NCBI RefSeq assembly: GCF_008831285.2
Contig: NC_045138.2
Location: 20,245,934-20,309,933, forward strand
Reading direction: 5' to 3'
Source of the DNA: Nymphaea colorata
Taxonomy: Eukaryota; Streptophyta; Magnoliopsida; Nymphaeales; Nymphaeaceae
Length of the DNA stretch: 64,000 nt
Under the pieces are notes generated by a model. It had not been told where the DNA came from and ran no database searches. It saw nothing but the letters and a program-made list of their open reading frames with translations. The position numbers and the translations under genes are program-made. Of this stretch, positions 1 through 12,800 are shown piece by piece. Numbering within the stretch: position 1 is the stretch's first letter; the number at the start of each line of letters is the position of its first letter.

Positions 1-85
1 TGCCTTCTAGGCGTGGTAGTTCTAATCTCTTCAGCATCATGTTTATTTTGGCATTTACAATATGCGCCTCTGGTGTATGTTGCAG

Positions 86-945
86 GGAGTTTTGAAGGTG
101 AACCAGTATATTGAAGTTCGTCCGGGGATTGTTGCAAAGGATGAAACTGGCAATATGAGATGTACACCTATATACTCGAGAATAGTTTCGTTGTTTGCTG
201 AGCAGAACGAGCTGCAATTTGCTGTTCCAGGTGGACTTATTGGAGTTGGTACAACAATGGACCCTACTCTCACTCGTGCTGATAGGTTGGTTGGTCAGGT
301 CCTTGGGGAGGTTGGCTCGCTTCCTGAAGTCTATGTAGAGCTTGAGGTAAGGGCACCTTGCAGTTGCATTTGAATCTCCTTTGCTGATGTTTCCAATAGA
401 AAGTCAGAGACTGAGAAGCGTAGAGGAGCCTAGTTAGTGTTTCTTCATGGACATATCTTACGTTTTCATGAATATTCTAGTTCAAAATGCTCATTTATTT
501 TCATTGTTTGTTGCTTTGACATTAGCGATTAAGTTATGCAGACTGAAACTTTGGGTTGCTCATATGTCTGTTCTGTCCTTGAAGTCATTACTGTCTGTGG
601 TTTTAGTGGCAACTGGATTGATTGGTCCTGAACATTTTCCAGGTAAACTTCTTCCTTCTCCGGCGTCTGCTAGGGGTCAGGACAAAGGGCTCCGAGAAGC
701 AAGGAAAAGTAGCAAAACTGACCAAGGGCGAGATGCTGATGCTCAACATTGGCTCCATGTCAACTGGAGCTCGTGTAATTGCAGTGAAGAATGATCTTGC
801 CAAGCTACAGCTTACAGCACCAGTCTGCACAAGCAAAGGAGAGAAGATGGCCCTGAGTAGGCGTGTGGAGAAGCACTGGCGACTCATCGGATGGGGTCAA
901 ATCCAGGCAGGACTCACGCTCGACATCCCGCCCTGCCCCCTCTGA
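86..945 (+). CDS. Eukaryotic translation initiation factor 2 subunit gamma, 3' end (two exons)
   Basis: This is the C-terminal part of eIF2-gamma, the GTPase subunit that carries initiator Met-tRNA to the 40S ribosome in the cytosol. Coding exons are 86-346 and 643-945, joined across a GT-AG intron (347-642) at a codon boundary. The first exon follows a TGTTGCAG acceptor, so bases 1-85 are intron. Exon 1 encodes the domain II beta-barrel ([46 protein letters not shown]). Exon 2 encodes domain III ([27 protein letters not shown], and the highly conserved [18 protein letters not shown]), ending in TGA at 943-945. The N-terminal G domain lies upstream of the window. Family identity is clear from these blocks; which paralogue it is cannot be told. 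Confidence 0.95.
347..642 (+). other. Intron of the eIF2-gamma gene
   Basis: The donor is GAG|GTAAGG at 346/347 and the acceptor is TTTTCCAG|GTA at 642/643. It is a phase-0 intron. The open frames that cross it are read-through of intron sequence. Confidence 0.9.
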
Positions 946-2633
946 AGATTGAAGAAAACCGGGAAAGTTTCATTTGTTTATTTGCAGAGAAAGAGTAAAG
1001 ATGTGGGCTGGCAGAGAGCTGCTAGGAACAATTTTTGTGAGATGGAGAAGAAAACCTGGGCTTAATTTTTATTACTACATTTCATGTTTGCGTGAAAGCT
1101 TTGACTTTGTCGGTGCCAGTTGAGATTTGGTGTATTCCATTATATTGATTTTTGAGTAATATCTGAGGACTGGTGTACTAATATTTTTGTAGATGTTCTG
1201 TCGTGTTTCTTGGTTCGTATAATCTAGTTTTGAACTGGTGACGAGTTGGCGAAAGCTCTATCAGTTTGTTTGTTTGTTTTTTTTTTTTTTTTGGGGGGGG
1301 TTCCATTTAACAGCTTACAGTGCACATAAGAGAGATGGTTCAATGAAGGAAATTCTAACTCGTCGTGCATGCTTTTGGTATTTTCTGCGTGTGTATTTGT
1401 TTTTCTTTTTTCATTTTCAAATGCTAAGGTTTTGATTATAGGAAGTCTCGGGTTTTTGCTCACATGTCGTCCCAAGGAAAGGATTTAGTTCTTTTCTAGC
1501 GGTTATATTTAATACCCAATAAGCTCGGCTCAGACATAGTGTTGTTATGATGACCGCCCTCAGAAGAGATTTAGGCCGCCCAACAAAGTTCACTGGCGTC
1601 TGCAGCACTTGACGAAACAAAGCGCTTTCGTCGTCATTTCATTGTTGTAAAAATTGGAAAAGTTAGTGTAATTTGGTGGCAAATTGATCCAATTCACACG
1701 CTGGTCTACTGTATTATAAACCGTTGCTTTTACAAATATTTTTCAAAGTTTTCTGATTTATTTTTATATATTTCTATTTTTGAAGACAAAAAGAATATAA
1801 TAACGTCGTTTTGCTAGTTGAAATTTGGAACGCCGGTTTGCCGATTCACCCTCGCTGATTCTATTCAATATCCCATTTTTATGACAACACTTCACCGTTT
1901 AGCTCGTCTCGTGAACATCCAGCCATTTCTTTGTAGGCGACAGTTGGACGCTGAGATCGTCTTCAGCGAGTCTTGGGAGCAAAGAATGTATAACGTAGGT
2001 GACAGAGCGGTGGCATGCAGCAAATGGCGGCCGACGCACAAAGCGAAGGATTACTTTTCAGAGTGGACATCCCGAAAAGCTCCTGCTGTTACGCTTTCCT
2101 AAAAATCTGCTGCCAACAACTAGAAGCCAAGAGCACTCGGTAGAATGCTAGCATGTCGAGGAGGCTGGAGAAGGTGAGAAAAGAATTAACTGGCGAGGAG
2201 AAGAGAGAGCAGCAAGGGTGGAGGACAAGCCAGGGCATGTGACAACGCTCACAAAGAAAACATAAATTTCTGGACGGTGGTCGACAGACTCTTTGAGCAA
2301 TAGTTAGAAAGGTGGAGGCCATGCCAGATTGATAGAAGGTGTTGAGATGACCAAGGAGCCAAGTAAATGCCCTCTCATCCTCGTAGAAGGCCCTGAGAAC
2401 CCGAGCGTCCCATGAAAGCTAAGGGACGGCCAGAGGTGGCCAGCACATAGGGCCATGGTTGGGGAGGTCACCAAGTCGAATGAAGAGGGGAAGGACGGTG
2501 GTTTCTCGATAGAGGCACCGGATTCCATTGTCGATGTAGAATCATCAATCAACCTGTCTTGAGCATAAAGTTACCCATCACAAAATGTTAGATCTCAGGT
2601 CCTTTTTTTGTTCCAATCACTCGCATAATTTTC
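946..2633. other. 3' UTR of eIF2-gamma and intergenic DNA
   Basis: The first few hundred bases are the eIF2-gamma 3' UTR, T-rich and with a poly-T/poly-G run at 1274-1301. From about 1650 to 2630 there are only short open frames on either strand, with no recognisable domain or gene-like structure. The last ~60 bases (TTACCCATCACAAAATGTTAG, 2571 on) recur in degraded form near 6285, so they belong to a duplicated segment that also includes the 5' end of the PPR gene. Confidence 0.5.
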
Positions 2634-4492
2634 ATGATGGCCAAGAGTGCTTCAGTTTCCAAAATTCTCAAGCTCAAGAATCCAAAACTGTCTTTGTTAG
2701 AGACGTGTTCCGGTCTCGAACAACTGAAGAAAATTCATGGCCATATGATCAGAATGGGTCTCGTAGAAGATGCGTTTTGTGTCAGCCGACTGCTAGTCTT
2801 CTGTGCAATCCATGAGAATGGCTGCTTAGTTTATGCCAATCGCGTTTTCAAACAGATCAAGAGCCCAAATGTGTTTGTGTATAATGCCATGATCAGAGGG
2901 CATGCTTGTGGAAAGAAACCAGAAGTCTCACTTGGGTTCTACCGGCAACTGCTGAAACAGGGCTTACTACCAGACAATCTCACATTCCCCTTCTTGGTTA
3001 AGTCATGCACCCATCTTCAGTGTTTGGAGTTAGGGAGGGGGTTCATGGCCAAGTGATCAGACATGGTTTTGAGTTCGACGTCTACGTCCAAAATTCTCTG
3101 GTTCATATGTATGCTTCATGTGGTGATCTAGAGACAGCGCGGAAACTGTTTGAGAAAATTCGGCAATTAGACGTAGTATCTTGGAGCTCTATGATTTCTG
3201 GTTACAACAGATTTGGAGACGTCACATCTGCGAGGGAGTTGTTCGATAAAATGCCTGACAGAAACGTGGTAACATGGAGCATAATGGTTGCGGGATATGC
3301 TCACAATGGCCGCTTTGACAAAGCATTAGAAATCTTTCAGCTACTTCAAGAAGAGAATGTGCAGGCTAATGAAGCGGTCATGGCCAGTGTCATTGCTTCC
3401 TGCGCCCATCTCGGGGCCCTGGATCAAGGTAAGAAGGCCCATGATTATGTTATCAGAAACAAGCTCTCTGTTACTTTAAATCTTGGGACTGCACTTGTTT
3501 ACATGTACGCGAGATGTGGGAGCATTGACAGGGCACTGCAAGTGTTTCATGACATGCCTGATCAAGATGTTCTCAGCTGGACGGCAATGTTAAGTGGCCT
3601 GGCTATGCATGGTCATGCAAGAAGGGCAATCGAGTACTTCTATGAGATGCTGAGAGCGGGGTTTAGACCAAGGGATGTCACATTCACTGCAGTTTTATCG
3701 GCTTGCAGCCATGGAGGATTGGTCGAGAAAGGCTTCGAACTTTTTGAAAACATGAAAAAGGAATACAGTATTGAGCCAAGGATGGAGCACTATGGATGCA
3801 TGGTGGATCTGCTTGGACGTGCAGGAAAGCTAGATGAAGCTGAAGGTTTTATACATGGAATGCCATTGGAGCCGAGTGCGCCCATTTGGGGTGCCCTGCT
3901 TGGTGCTTGTCGAATTCACAGGAATGCAGAAATGGGAGAGAGAGTGGGTAAAAAACTATTGGAGTTGATGCCAAACCACAGTGGGTACTATGTGCTATTA
4001 TCAAACATATGTGCTCGTGCCAACCACTGGGATAATGTGATCAAGTTGAGGGCAAAAATGAAGGAAATTGGGGTGAAGAAATCACCAGGCTTTAGCCTGA
4101 TAGAGCTGAATGGAGTGGTGCATCGATTTACAATTGGAGATGTCTCTCATCCTGAAATTGCCAAGATTAAGGCAATGTGGGAAGAAATAGTCCGCCAGAT
4201 ACGTGCAGCCGGATATGTAGAAGATACATCAAATGTTCTGTTCGATGTAGATGATGAGGAAAGAGAGAGCTCACTTGCTAGGCACAGTGAGAAGCTTGCA
4301 ATTGCATTTGGTTTGATGAGGTCAGGCAAGGGGACCACCATCCTGATTGTAAAGAACCTCAGGGTGTGTGAAGACTGCCACACAGCATCCAAGTTTGTGT
4401 CAAAGGTCTTTGAAAGGGAGTTGATTGTGAGAGACAGGAATAGGTTTCACCATTTCAAGGATGGTGCCTGCTCCTGTATGGATTACTGGTGA
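2634..4492 (+). CDS. PLS-class PPR protein with E/E+ and DYW domains, broken by a -1 frameshift
   Basis: Pentatricopeptide-repeat proteins of this class bind organellar RNA, and the DYW domain is the cytidine deaminase of C-to-U editing in plastids or mitochondria. The ATG at 2634 opens a frame typical of the family start (LLETCSGLEQLKKIHGHMIRMGL without upstream domains). PPR blocks follow, such as VFVYNAMIRGHA, DVVSWSSMISGYNRFGD, NVVTWSIMVAGYAHNGR and DVLSWTAMLSGLAMHG. After the repeats come the E region (MVDLLGRAGKLDEA, GALLGACRIH), the PG box KSPGFSLIEL, and the DYW domain with HSEKLAIAFGL (HxE), CEDCH (CxxCH) and terminal CSCMDYW. The frame breaks in the G run 3037-3041. The N-terminal part ends at a stop near 3054 and the rest continues in the next frame to TGA at 4490-4492; continuity returns if one base is missing there. 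There is no intron. It is either a recent pseudogene or a sequence error in the homopolymer. Total length would be about 618 residues. Confidence 0.88.
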
Positions 4493-5779
4493 CCCAGTGG
4501 GTTAGAGTGTTTTCCTTTTCCCTGCTGTTGATGAACCTGAGCTTGGACAGATCCTTACCATATGATGCATGCCAATATTGAACTTCAAACTCTTAACTAG
4601 GATCATGCAGAGTATAGCTTCATGGATCTGTTTCTAAGTTTTTTTCATCAATTCTTGTGAGATAATGCTTGTCATACATATTCTATTTATTGTGTTCAAT
4701 TCTTGAGGGTTCAATATCTGACATCCTCTTTTATTGCATTATGAACGAACCATTATTTAGCTTTTCCCAATTATTTGAATTTTTTAAATATTGTCAAGAA
4801 ATCTCTCCTGAACAACATATCAACTTTAGCACATACAACGATTGAATCAGGGCCTACTTGATATGAATTAAGATATGTAGCTTACAACATTTTCCTTAAC
4901 TGTTCTCTGTATAGGTATCTCAAGTCTCAAACCATTACTTTTAGAATTCAATTCTCGCATCCAAATATCACAGTCTCGATGAATTTCTTCCATGTCTAGA
5001 TGTACTGTACTTTTAATCAGCGTCCAAATTGAATCAGGTGATGTTGCTCATTCCTTATTTATCAATAAAAAGATGTGTATATTGAATTTATGTTCTTTGT
5101 TTATCATATAGTCATTTGGATAACCATGTAACTTGTGACTGACACGCAGACCTTGGCACTTGTGAATTCTTTAGAAAGAGCTGATCAGAGATTAAATAAA
5201 GTGAGCACTTGTTGAGCTACCTGTCATGCTGATTTCACAAAACAAGAGCATCACTGTACCTTTCCAAACTAGCGGTAATTCACACTTAGTTTGATGATGT
5301 GATCTGGATTTGTGCCAAACTCAACCAGAACCATTTCTTGCAATTGGAAGCCCCCACTGCAAGGCCACCAGTCATCATGCTGCTCACAGTGACATGGGAA
5401 GTGCGTGTCAAACCATGCTAATCGCAGTTCCATCATATTTTGAGATTAAAGGAATCATAATCAAAGTATTGCCAAATTGAAGACACAACTAATGACAAGC
5501 TCCCTGCTTTAATTCTAAAGTACTGAACAAGGTAAAATGCATTGGATGATCTTTCATTTCATGTCTCCATTCAAACCTGGACAGAAAAAAAAAAATCCAA
5601 TGATATCAAGTATTGAACAAGGTAAAATGCATTGGTCGCTGTGCAAATATCATCAGCTTTATAGAAAAAAATTATTTATCGTGAATTCTGTCATCTACCA
5701 AACTTGGTAGGAATCATCTGTCGTTCAAATCTCAAGGAAATCAGATGATAGAGACTGCAGTCGCGAGATCCTATCTCCC
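4493..5779. other. PPR 3' flank and intergenic DNA
   Basis: This AT-rich stretch holds no supported gene on either strand. A short direct repeat, AACAAGGTAAAATGCATTGG, occurs at about 5526 and again at about 5616. Nothing else is recognisable. Confidence 0.5.
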
Positions 5780-5805
5780 TCTATTGATGGTAGCGGTGGA
5801 GGCAG

Positions 5806-5852
5806 TTACGGCAGGTTAAGCTGTCGTGTTACGACAGGTTAAGTTGCCGTAA
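5806..5852. repeat. Small imperfect palindrome (possible cruciform)
   Basis: The outer arms TTACGGCA and TGCCGTAA and the inner arms CTGTCGT and ACGACAG are inverted copies around a short centre. The bases between the arms are a repeated GGTTAAG. Several GTCG/CGAC words follow to about 6005 (GTCGCGACGAC, GCTGTCGAAAGCCGTCGA). This resembles the subterminal region of a small DNA transposon, but neither ends nor a target duplication were found. Confidence 0.4.
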
Positions 5853-6283
5853 AAGAAAAATCATCACGACGGCTTTCCTGTTGTCGAATGCGAGTGGCTC
5901 CTCCGCTCTAAAATACCAGGTTGTCGCGACGACCAGTTTATCTTTTTTTATGGTAATTCTTTCATGCTATAAAATTATGGTAAAAGCTGTCGAAAGCCGT
6001 CGATCTACTGAACTGTCACTCACCCTTCAGTTCATACTTACATATTCCATCGCAATTCAAGCAAAATCGAAGGGTATCTCATTATGAAACTTCTCATTGA
6101 GTTTTCATGCATCTGCTAATAGTGATTTACAAATGAAGGCATACTATGATCATTCAGATTCAGCAAGTTCACTCATCTCACGAAAATCTGTCATGCGATA
6201 TCTCATATCTTTGGATAATAGTCGTCTTCCATGGAAGACAAGTAAACATAGTAGCGTCTCTCGTGTCCCATTACGCAGAATTC

Positions 6284-6480
6284 AGAAAGCTACCCATCAC
6301 AGAATGTTTGATCTCCTATCAGTCTATTTTTCAATTACTCGAAATATATAAATTTCGTAATGATCAAGCCGAGCTACTTCATTTCGTAATGTGCAGAAAG
6401 CTCCGTTTGCCTTCGTTAGATTCGTATTCCTGCCTCGCGAAAGTGAAAGAAAATACATGGCCATGTGATCAATGGCTCTT
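6284..6480 (+). pseudogene. Degraded duplicate of the 5' end of the PPR-DYW gene
   Basis: The stretch aligns by eye, in order, with 2571-2755, that is the upstream flank and first codons of the PPR gene. CTACCCATCACAGAATGTTTG matches the upstream flank. TTCGTTAGATTCGT and CCTGCCTCGCGAAAGTGAAAG match the segment coding for SLLETCSGLEQLKK. GAAAATACATGGCCATGTG matches the segment coding for KIHGHMI. It carries insertions, deletions and stops and has no repeats downstream, so it cannot encode a PPR protein. It is probably a remnant of a local duplication. The alignment is manual and moderate in identity. Confidence 0.55.
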
Positions 6481-6674
6481 TATAATGTGCACAAATGGAG
6501 ATCAGGTTACTTTAATAATGTGAGCCACAGCTAGAGTTCGATGCTAGAGTTCGAGGTAAGCGGGAGACTCACCACCCAGCAGACAGTGGGAGTTCCCATC
6601 TACCCTTTGGTCTCCACAAGGTGTAGGTCTGCTGTTTATATTTTGGGTTACAATTTCCGTAACACTTTCAACTT

Positions 6675-6772
6675 GCATTAGCTTCCTTTTTTTTTATGAT
6701 ATTCGTTGGTCAGTAGCTTTCTTTTTATGATACTCGTATGTCAGTAGCTTCCTTTCTATGATACACATTCGA
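6675..6772 (+). repeat. Three imperfect copies of a ~33-bp tandem repeat
   Basis: The word TTAGCTTCCTTTTTTTTATGATATTCG and its variants CAGTAGCTTTCTTTTTATGA and CAGTAGCTTCCTTTCTATGA follow one another. Each ends in a GATA(T/C)(T/A)C-type tail. Confidence 0.6.
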
Positions 6773-6939
6773 AATAAATACTAGTTGTCTACTAATCCTC
6801 ACCCTGTCCATTGCACCAACCCCTTCCGAACCACTACTATACACTGACATTGAAATAAATGAATCTGTTGTGACTGTGTAAAATGGGCCACAACTTGATC
6901 CTCTCTCTCTCCAATTAAGGTGTACCGACACTGAACTCG

Positions 6940-9830
6940 TCGGGTTTGAAGGTTGGAAGTCCAATGCTACTAGCCCTACCACTGGAACTCTTGTTGGTGC
7001 TAAAATGAGATTCGATTTTTTAGAACAAGACAACCCATTTTAGTGACTCTTTAAACAGTCAATGCCATTTGAGCTTTGCTATGTGCTAGTTCACAACCCA
7101 ACTACTATTAACTAAATTAGCATCTTATAAGTTTCAGAATATTTGGAAGTGACTGATACCAAAATGAGCCCCAAGGGGTGTAGCGTGTTTGCTCGGCTTG
7201 AGTGGCACTGGTGATGCATTAGTGACACTCGAGTTGAATGGTGTACCATAAAACCACCCAATTTCTAACACAACTCGAGATCCTGGATGCAGAGAGAAGG
7301 AAGGAGCATTTTGGTCTCTCACTCAAGTGGTGGGATGTACTCTTATCACCGGAATAATACCAGAAATGAGTCTTGTCCAAATTCATTTTTGGCAAAACCT
7401 GTTTCTTTAAGTTATATTCACAAAAACCAAAATGTTTGAACCTACTACCCAAACATAAAATCTATTTTTTTTCAAAAACTGATTAAAAAAATAGTTTTTT
7501 ATAAAACTAGTTTTTTCACAAAACCTTTTCTTTTTTAACATTTCTCACATCACTAAATATCATATTCTTCTTAAGTAGCTAACATTATAAATTATAAAGG
7601 TATTTGATAAAAAAACATTTGGGATAGATGTTCTTTGAATACATGATCTAAAAACCCTTTATGTTTTGTTGCAAGAAAAACGGTATAATTACAGATATTG
7701 TTTCTAAATCTAACAATCAAATGCTGGACATGACCACACCATGTTCCTCGAAACAAATATGGCACTTTCAGGGGGTTTAATTTAATATGTATAAAAAATT
7801 TAAAAATTTCTATTTCAGTTCTTGTTAAAATTTTGAAACCATAGTTTAGCTCCTGGGACAAAAATTCTTGGCTCTGCCCCTGGACACTTTTGCCTTATCT
7901 ACAAGTTAAAAGTTAGAGTAGATGATCGTCCTTGAAAGCAACGTTCTTTGTATCTCTACACCATCCCACAAATTATTATCACGAGGTTGACCATCCCACA
8001 AATTATTATCACGAGGTTGATCATCAGATACAACAGCCAAAGCACCAAACCATGATAATTAAGTCCACTCTCACATATATCGCAATATTTTTGAAAATAT
8101 CGTGATATTAACATCAAAAATAAGAAGAAGGAAAAAAATTGTGATATTTAGAAAAAAAGGGAAAAATAATTTTTTGCATTATTATACATTTTTTCCCAAT
8201 TTTTTTTCATTTTTTATTTTTTAGCATGATATTATCATGGATTTAAATATAAACTTATTTTTGTCATTTTTATTATCATTAAAACATTCCTTTTATCACT
8301 TTGATATAGTTTCATTTGTTTTCCTATTAGTTTCTCACATTTATACACAACTTTTTTATTTTTTAAAGTTTTCCCAAAATTTTCTTAAAAAAACAACTTT
8401 GCCATTAAAAACCCGAAAACAATATTTGTGATAATCTCAACCTTCAAAAAGCAGGAGAGTAGATGGGCTCAATGTGAACGGTTTGAAATATTGCAATCAG
8501 AAGAAGCCAGTCTTAAGATCAGCATCTTAAAAGATTTACCTTTCATGAATACTTTCTTCTTAGATTTTCGTGGATTGGTTGCTTGGGTTGTTCATCTAGG
8601 AAGCATGTTGTTCCCTAGAAACGGTTGTGATGTCATTTTCCGGGGAAGTTACTTGGTAATTTCGTCCATATCGGCTGCTAAGTTTACTAATCAATTTTCT
8701 CATTTGCTTCGAGAAGGGGAGGAAGTTGATTATTCTCGGCTGGTAGATCAGCTGGCCTTTTGGCAGCTTCAAGAACCATGCTGACGTTAAAGGGAAACCT
8801 GGATATTTTTTCAAAATACGGTTTTCGTGGGCACTACTCTTCTTGACTCTAAACCATATTCACAAAAAATGCATTTAAAAAAAAAGGTATAAAACCTGAT
8901 AATAAGTTTGCCCTTGAAAATTTAAGCAAAATGCCTTTTTTAAAATGCCAAAACAAAGGAAAAAAAAAACTATGAGAAGTTCATCCCTACTGCCCGAAGC
9001 GAAGCTCAGAGAGGTCCTGAGCTATGTCGGCATCAGCGGTGCACCCTTCAACTTAAATGTTGTGTCCTACCACTTTAAGATGTAGGAGCATAGCGCCACA
9101 GAAATCGAACAATTACACTTGTGAAAACCTTGTCATTTAAAATACGAAATTTTTTTTTGCAGCTGCGTTGCAAACGGTAGTCGGTAATACGCGAGTTGAA
9201 ATGAGTAACTTTAAATTCACCCAAAACCTCATGCAGCCTTAAACACTAGAAGCAGGAAGAAAAAGGAAAAGACCTCAGTTGCTTCCAAACAAGGGTGACT
9301 TTCTTAAACTCTACTTTATAAGACACTTCTTTAATTGCAAAATTGAATATAGAAATATAAGATATCTCCATCTCTCGATATCATTTTCCGTGGATCGAGT
9401 CCCTCATCACAGGATGATCACCTGCAAAAGCAATCACACAAGTGTCAAGTTTGTATTTCTATTGATGTAATTGAATATCAAAATCTTGGCCTAGTCCAGA
9501 ATTATAAATCTTAAACCAAGCTCAGTTGAGCATTTAAAATTTGTGAATCGTGATCTAAGTTTGCTTTAGTTTTGAAGTTTAACAAGCATAGACCTTAAGG
9601 GTGAGGTTACTAATCACGGCGTTTTATGAGATGAAGAAGGTGATTAAATCTCACGTCGAAAAGGTGGTTTTCTGACACTAATGTGACAATGAGAAAAACA
9701 AAGGTGAGTCTCAAGTCAATGAGAGTGCATGATGCATTTATGTGAGCGGACATAATTGTCAAGGAATGAACATTGCAAATTGCCGGTGCGTAGCTTCCAA
9801 CTACGAACTAGCTCTCATGTACGCACCAAA
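6940..9830 (+). repeat. Tandem-duplicated non-coding unit, copy 1 (~2.9 kb)
   Basis: This segment and the next (9831-14020) contain the same landmarks in the same order. They are GGTTGGAAGTC...GTGCTAAAA (6950/9830), ACAAGACAACCCATTTTAGT (7025/10222), ATTAGCATCTTATAAGTTTC (7116/10311), the AT-rich block around TTTTTGTCATTTTTATTATC (8260/11272), AGATGGGCTCAATGTGAACG (8461/11491), CAGCCTTAAACACTAGAAGC (9233/12269) and GACACTTCTTTAATTGC (9321/13509). No gene is recognisable. The AGATGGGCTC block and a later stretch with a CTGGCCTTTTGGCAGC motif form short open frames but match no family I know. Exact unit ends need alignment. Confidence 0.75.
7961..8020 (+). repeat. Perfect 30-bp tandem duplication
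   Basis: The 30-base segment beginning CCATCCCACAAATTATTATC and ending CACGAGGTTGA occurs twice without a gap (7961-7990 and 7991-8020). The related position in the second large unit (about 11008) has a single copy, so the doubling arose after the large duplication. Confidence 0.9.
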
Positions 9831-12800
9831 GGTTGGAAGTCTAGCTCTACTAGTGGAACCCTTGTTAGTGCTAAAACGAGATTTGATTTTTTATATGGTC
9901 ACAAAAAGCATGTATGGGTACTATAGGGCAAACAATTTCTCGAGTATAATACGGCAAAGTTGTATATCTTAAGAAAATCTCAGCAAATTTTTTTAAAAAT
10001 TGAAACATTTAATAAAATTTGAAAATTATAAAAAATAAAAATCACAAAAAATATAAAAAAACGCAAAAAATGCTTATAATATGCATTTTTTTACGTTTTT
10101 TTTTTAATTTTTTGGCATTTAAAACAAACATGTTTTTTCACGTTTTATATGGTTGACTATTTTTTGGCATATTATACGTGTTTTTTTTCAAATAAAACTC
10201 ATTTTTTAATTTTTTAAAACAAGACAACCCATTTTAGTAACTCTTTAAATAGTCAATGCAATTTGAGCTTTTCTATGTGCTATTTCACAATCCAGCTACT
10301 ATTAACTAAATTAGCATCTTATAAGTTTCGGAATGTTTGGAAGTGAATGATACCAAAAGTAAGCCTCGAGGGGTGTAGCATGCCCGGTCGGCTTGAGTGG
10401 CACTAGCGATGCGTTCATGACACTTGAGTTGAAGGGCATACTATAAGATCACCCAAGTCCTAACGCAACTCCAGAGATCCTGGTGGAGGTGGGAAGGAGG
10501 GGGCATTTGGGTCTCTCACTCGAGTCTTGGGATTTCTTTTAATACAAAAAATGAGTTTTGTCCAAATTCATTTTTGGCAAAACCTGTTTTTTAAAGTGAT
10601 ATTCACAAAAGCAAAAATGTTTGGTCCTACTACCCAAACACAAAATCTAGTTTTTCAAAACTGATTAAAAAATTAATTTTTTATAAAACTAGTATTTCAC
10701 AATTTTTTTTTTACATTTCTCACATCAATAAATATCAGATTCTTTGTAGGTAGCTAACGTTATATATTATAAAAGTATTTGATAAAAAAACATTTGGGAC
10801 GGATGTTCTTTGAATATATGATCTAAAAAACCTGTATGTTTTGTAGCAAGAAAAACGGTATAATTATAGATATTGTTTCTAAATCTAACAATCAAACGCT
10901 GAACACCATGTTCCTCGAAACAAATATGGCACTTTTGTCTTCTCTACAACTTAGAAAGCTAGAGTAGATGATCGTCCTTGGAAGCAACCTTCTTTGTATC
11001 TCTACACCATCCCACAAATTATTATCACCTGGTTGATCATCATATGTAATTGCCAAGCAGCCAAACCACCGAACCATGATAATTAACCAGTGTCACATAT
11101 ATCACAATATTTTTGAAAATATCGTGATGTTGACGTCAAAAATAATAAAAAGGAAAAAAATTGTGATATTTAAAAAAAAAAGAAAAATATTTATCGCACT
11201 ATTATCACATTTTTTTCCAATTTTTTCATTTTTTAGCATGATATTATCATGGAATTAAATACAAACTTATTTTTGTCATTTTTATTATCATTAAAACATT
11301 CCTATTGTCACTTTGATATAGTTTTATTTATGTTTTCTTATTATTTTCTCACATTTATACTTAACTTTTGTATTTTTCAAAATTTTTTGAGTTTTTCCCA
11401 AAATTTTCTCAAAAAAAAAAAAACAATTTTGCTATTAAAACCCCGAAAACAATATTGGTGACAATGTCAACCTTCAAAAAGCAGGAGAGTAGATGGGCTC
11501 AATGTGAACGGTTTGAAATATTGCAATCAGATTGCAGGGGAGAAGCCAGCATTAAGATCAGCATCTTAAAAGATTTGCCTTTCATGAATAGTTTCTTCTT
11601 AGATTTTCATGGATTGGTTGCTTGGGTTGTTCATCTAGGAAGCATAGAAACGGTTGTGGTGTCGTTTTCTAGGGAGATCACTTTGTAACTTCGTCCATAT
11701 CGGCTGCTAAGTTTACGAATCAATTTTCTCATTTGCTTGGAGAAGGAGAGGAAGTTGATCATCCTCTCCTGGTAGATCCGCTGGCCTTTTGGCAGCTTCA
11801 AGAATCAGGCTGACGTGGGTATTTTCTAAAAATACGGTTCTCGTGGGCAGTACTGATCTTGACTGCAAACCATAGTCACAAAAAACACATTTAAAAAAAA
11901 TACGTATAAAACTCAATAATAAGTTTGCCATTGAAGACTTCAACAAAATGCCTTTTCCAAAATGCCAAAAAAATAAAAAAAGCAAAGAAAGGTTCATCCC
12001 TACTGCCCCCACCCCCAATTCTTTATATCTCTGGGGTCCTAAGCTGCATCAACATTAGTGATAGCAGTGGTGCATCCTTTAACTTAAATGTCACATCCTA
12101 CCACTTTAAAATATAGAAGCATAGTGTCACGGAAATCAAACTATTATACTTGTGAAAAACCTTGTCATTTAAAATGTGAAAACAATTTTTGTAACTATAC
12201 TGCAAACCGTGGTCAGTACTACGCTAGAGTTAAAAGGAGTAACCATAAGTTCATCTAAGGCCTGATGCAGCCTTAAACACTAGAAGCATGAAGAAAAAGA
12301 GAAGGTCACTTTCTCAAAACTCTGTTGATCAATTCTCTAGCATCGCACTGTAGAAAATATCATATTATATCAGTCTACATCAGTAACGAAAAAGCTCCCA
12401 AAATTAGAGCAGAGCCCAAGACTGTACATCCAGGGTAGAGCCAAGGTAGGGCCCGCATGGACCCTGGCCTCACCTAAAAAAAAATTTAAAATAATACATA
12501 TAAATTTTAAAAATTTCACTTGTTTTACATAAAAAGTTTGAAAAATGATATTTCGGCTTTAGTCAAAATTTAAAAACTTTAATTCGGCCCGTTTCATGAA
12601 AAATTTATGGCTCTACCTTGTGAACATCACTCTTTTTGAATCCTAACTTTAAGTTAATATAATATTAGTCGTCAATTTGTTTTTCCTTTTGGCAACAACC
12701 ACGAATCACAGGGTGACGTCAATGAAAGATTTCCAAGAAAGAAAGCAAACCATGTACAATTTGCTCTTGAAGTTCAATTACCAGAAAACCTGCAATTCTC

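Noticed and set aside
1818..2102. A 94-residue plus-strand frame
   Set aside because: No domain, no clear codon pattern, no splice partners, and no conservation argument available.
8428..8784. A 118-residue frame, partly repeated at 11368-11688
   Set aside because: Its shared part with the second copy is interrupted there by indels that change the frame, so no protein is conserved between the copies.
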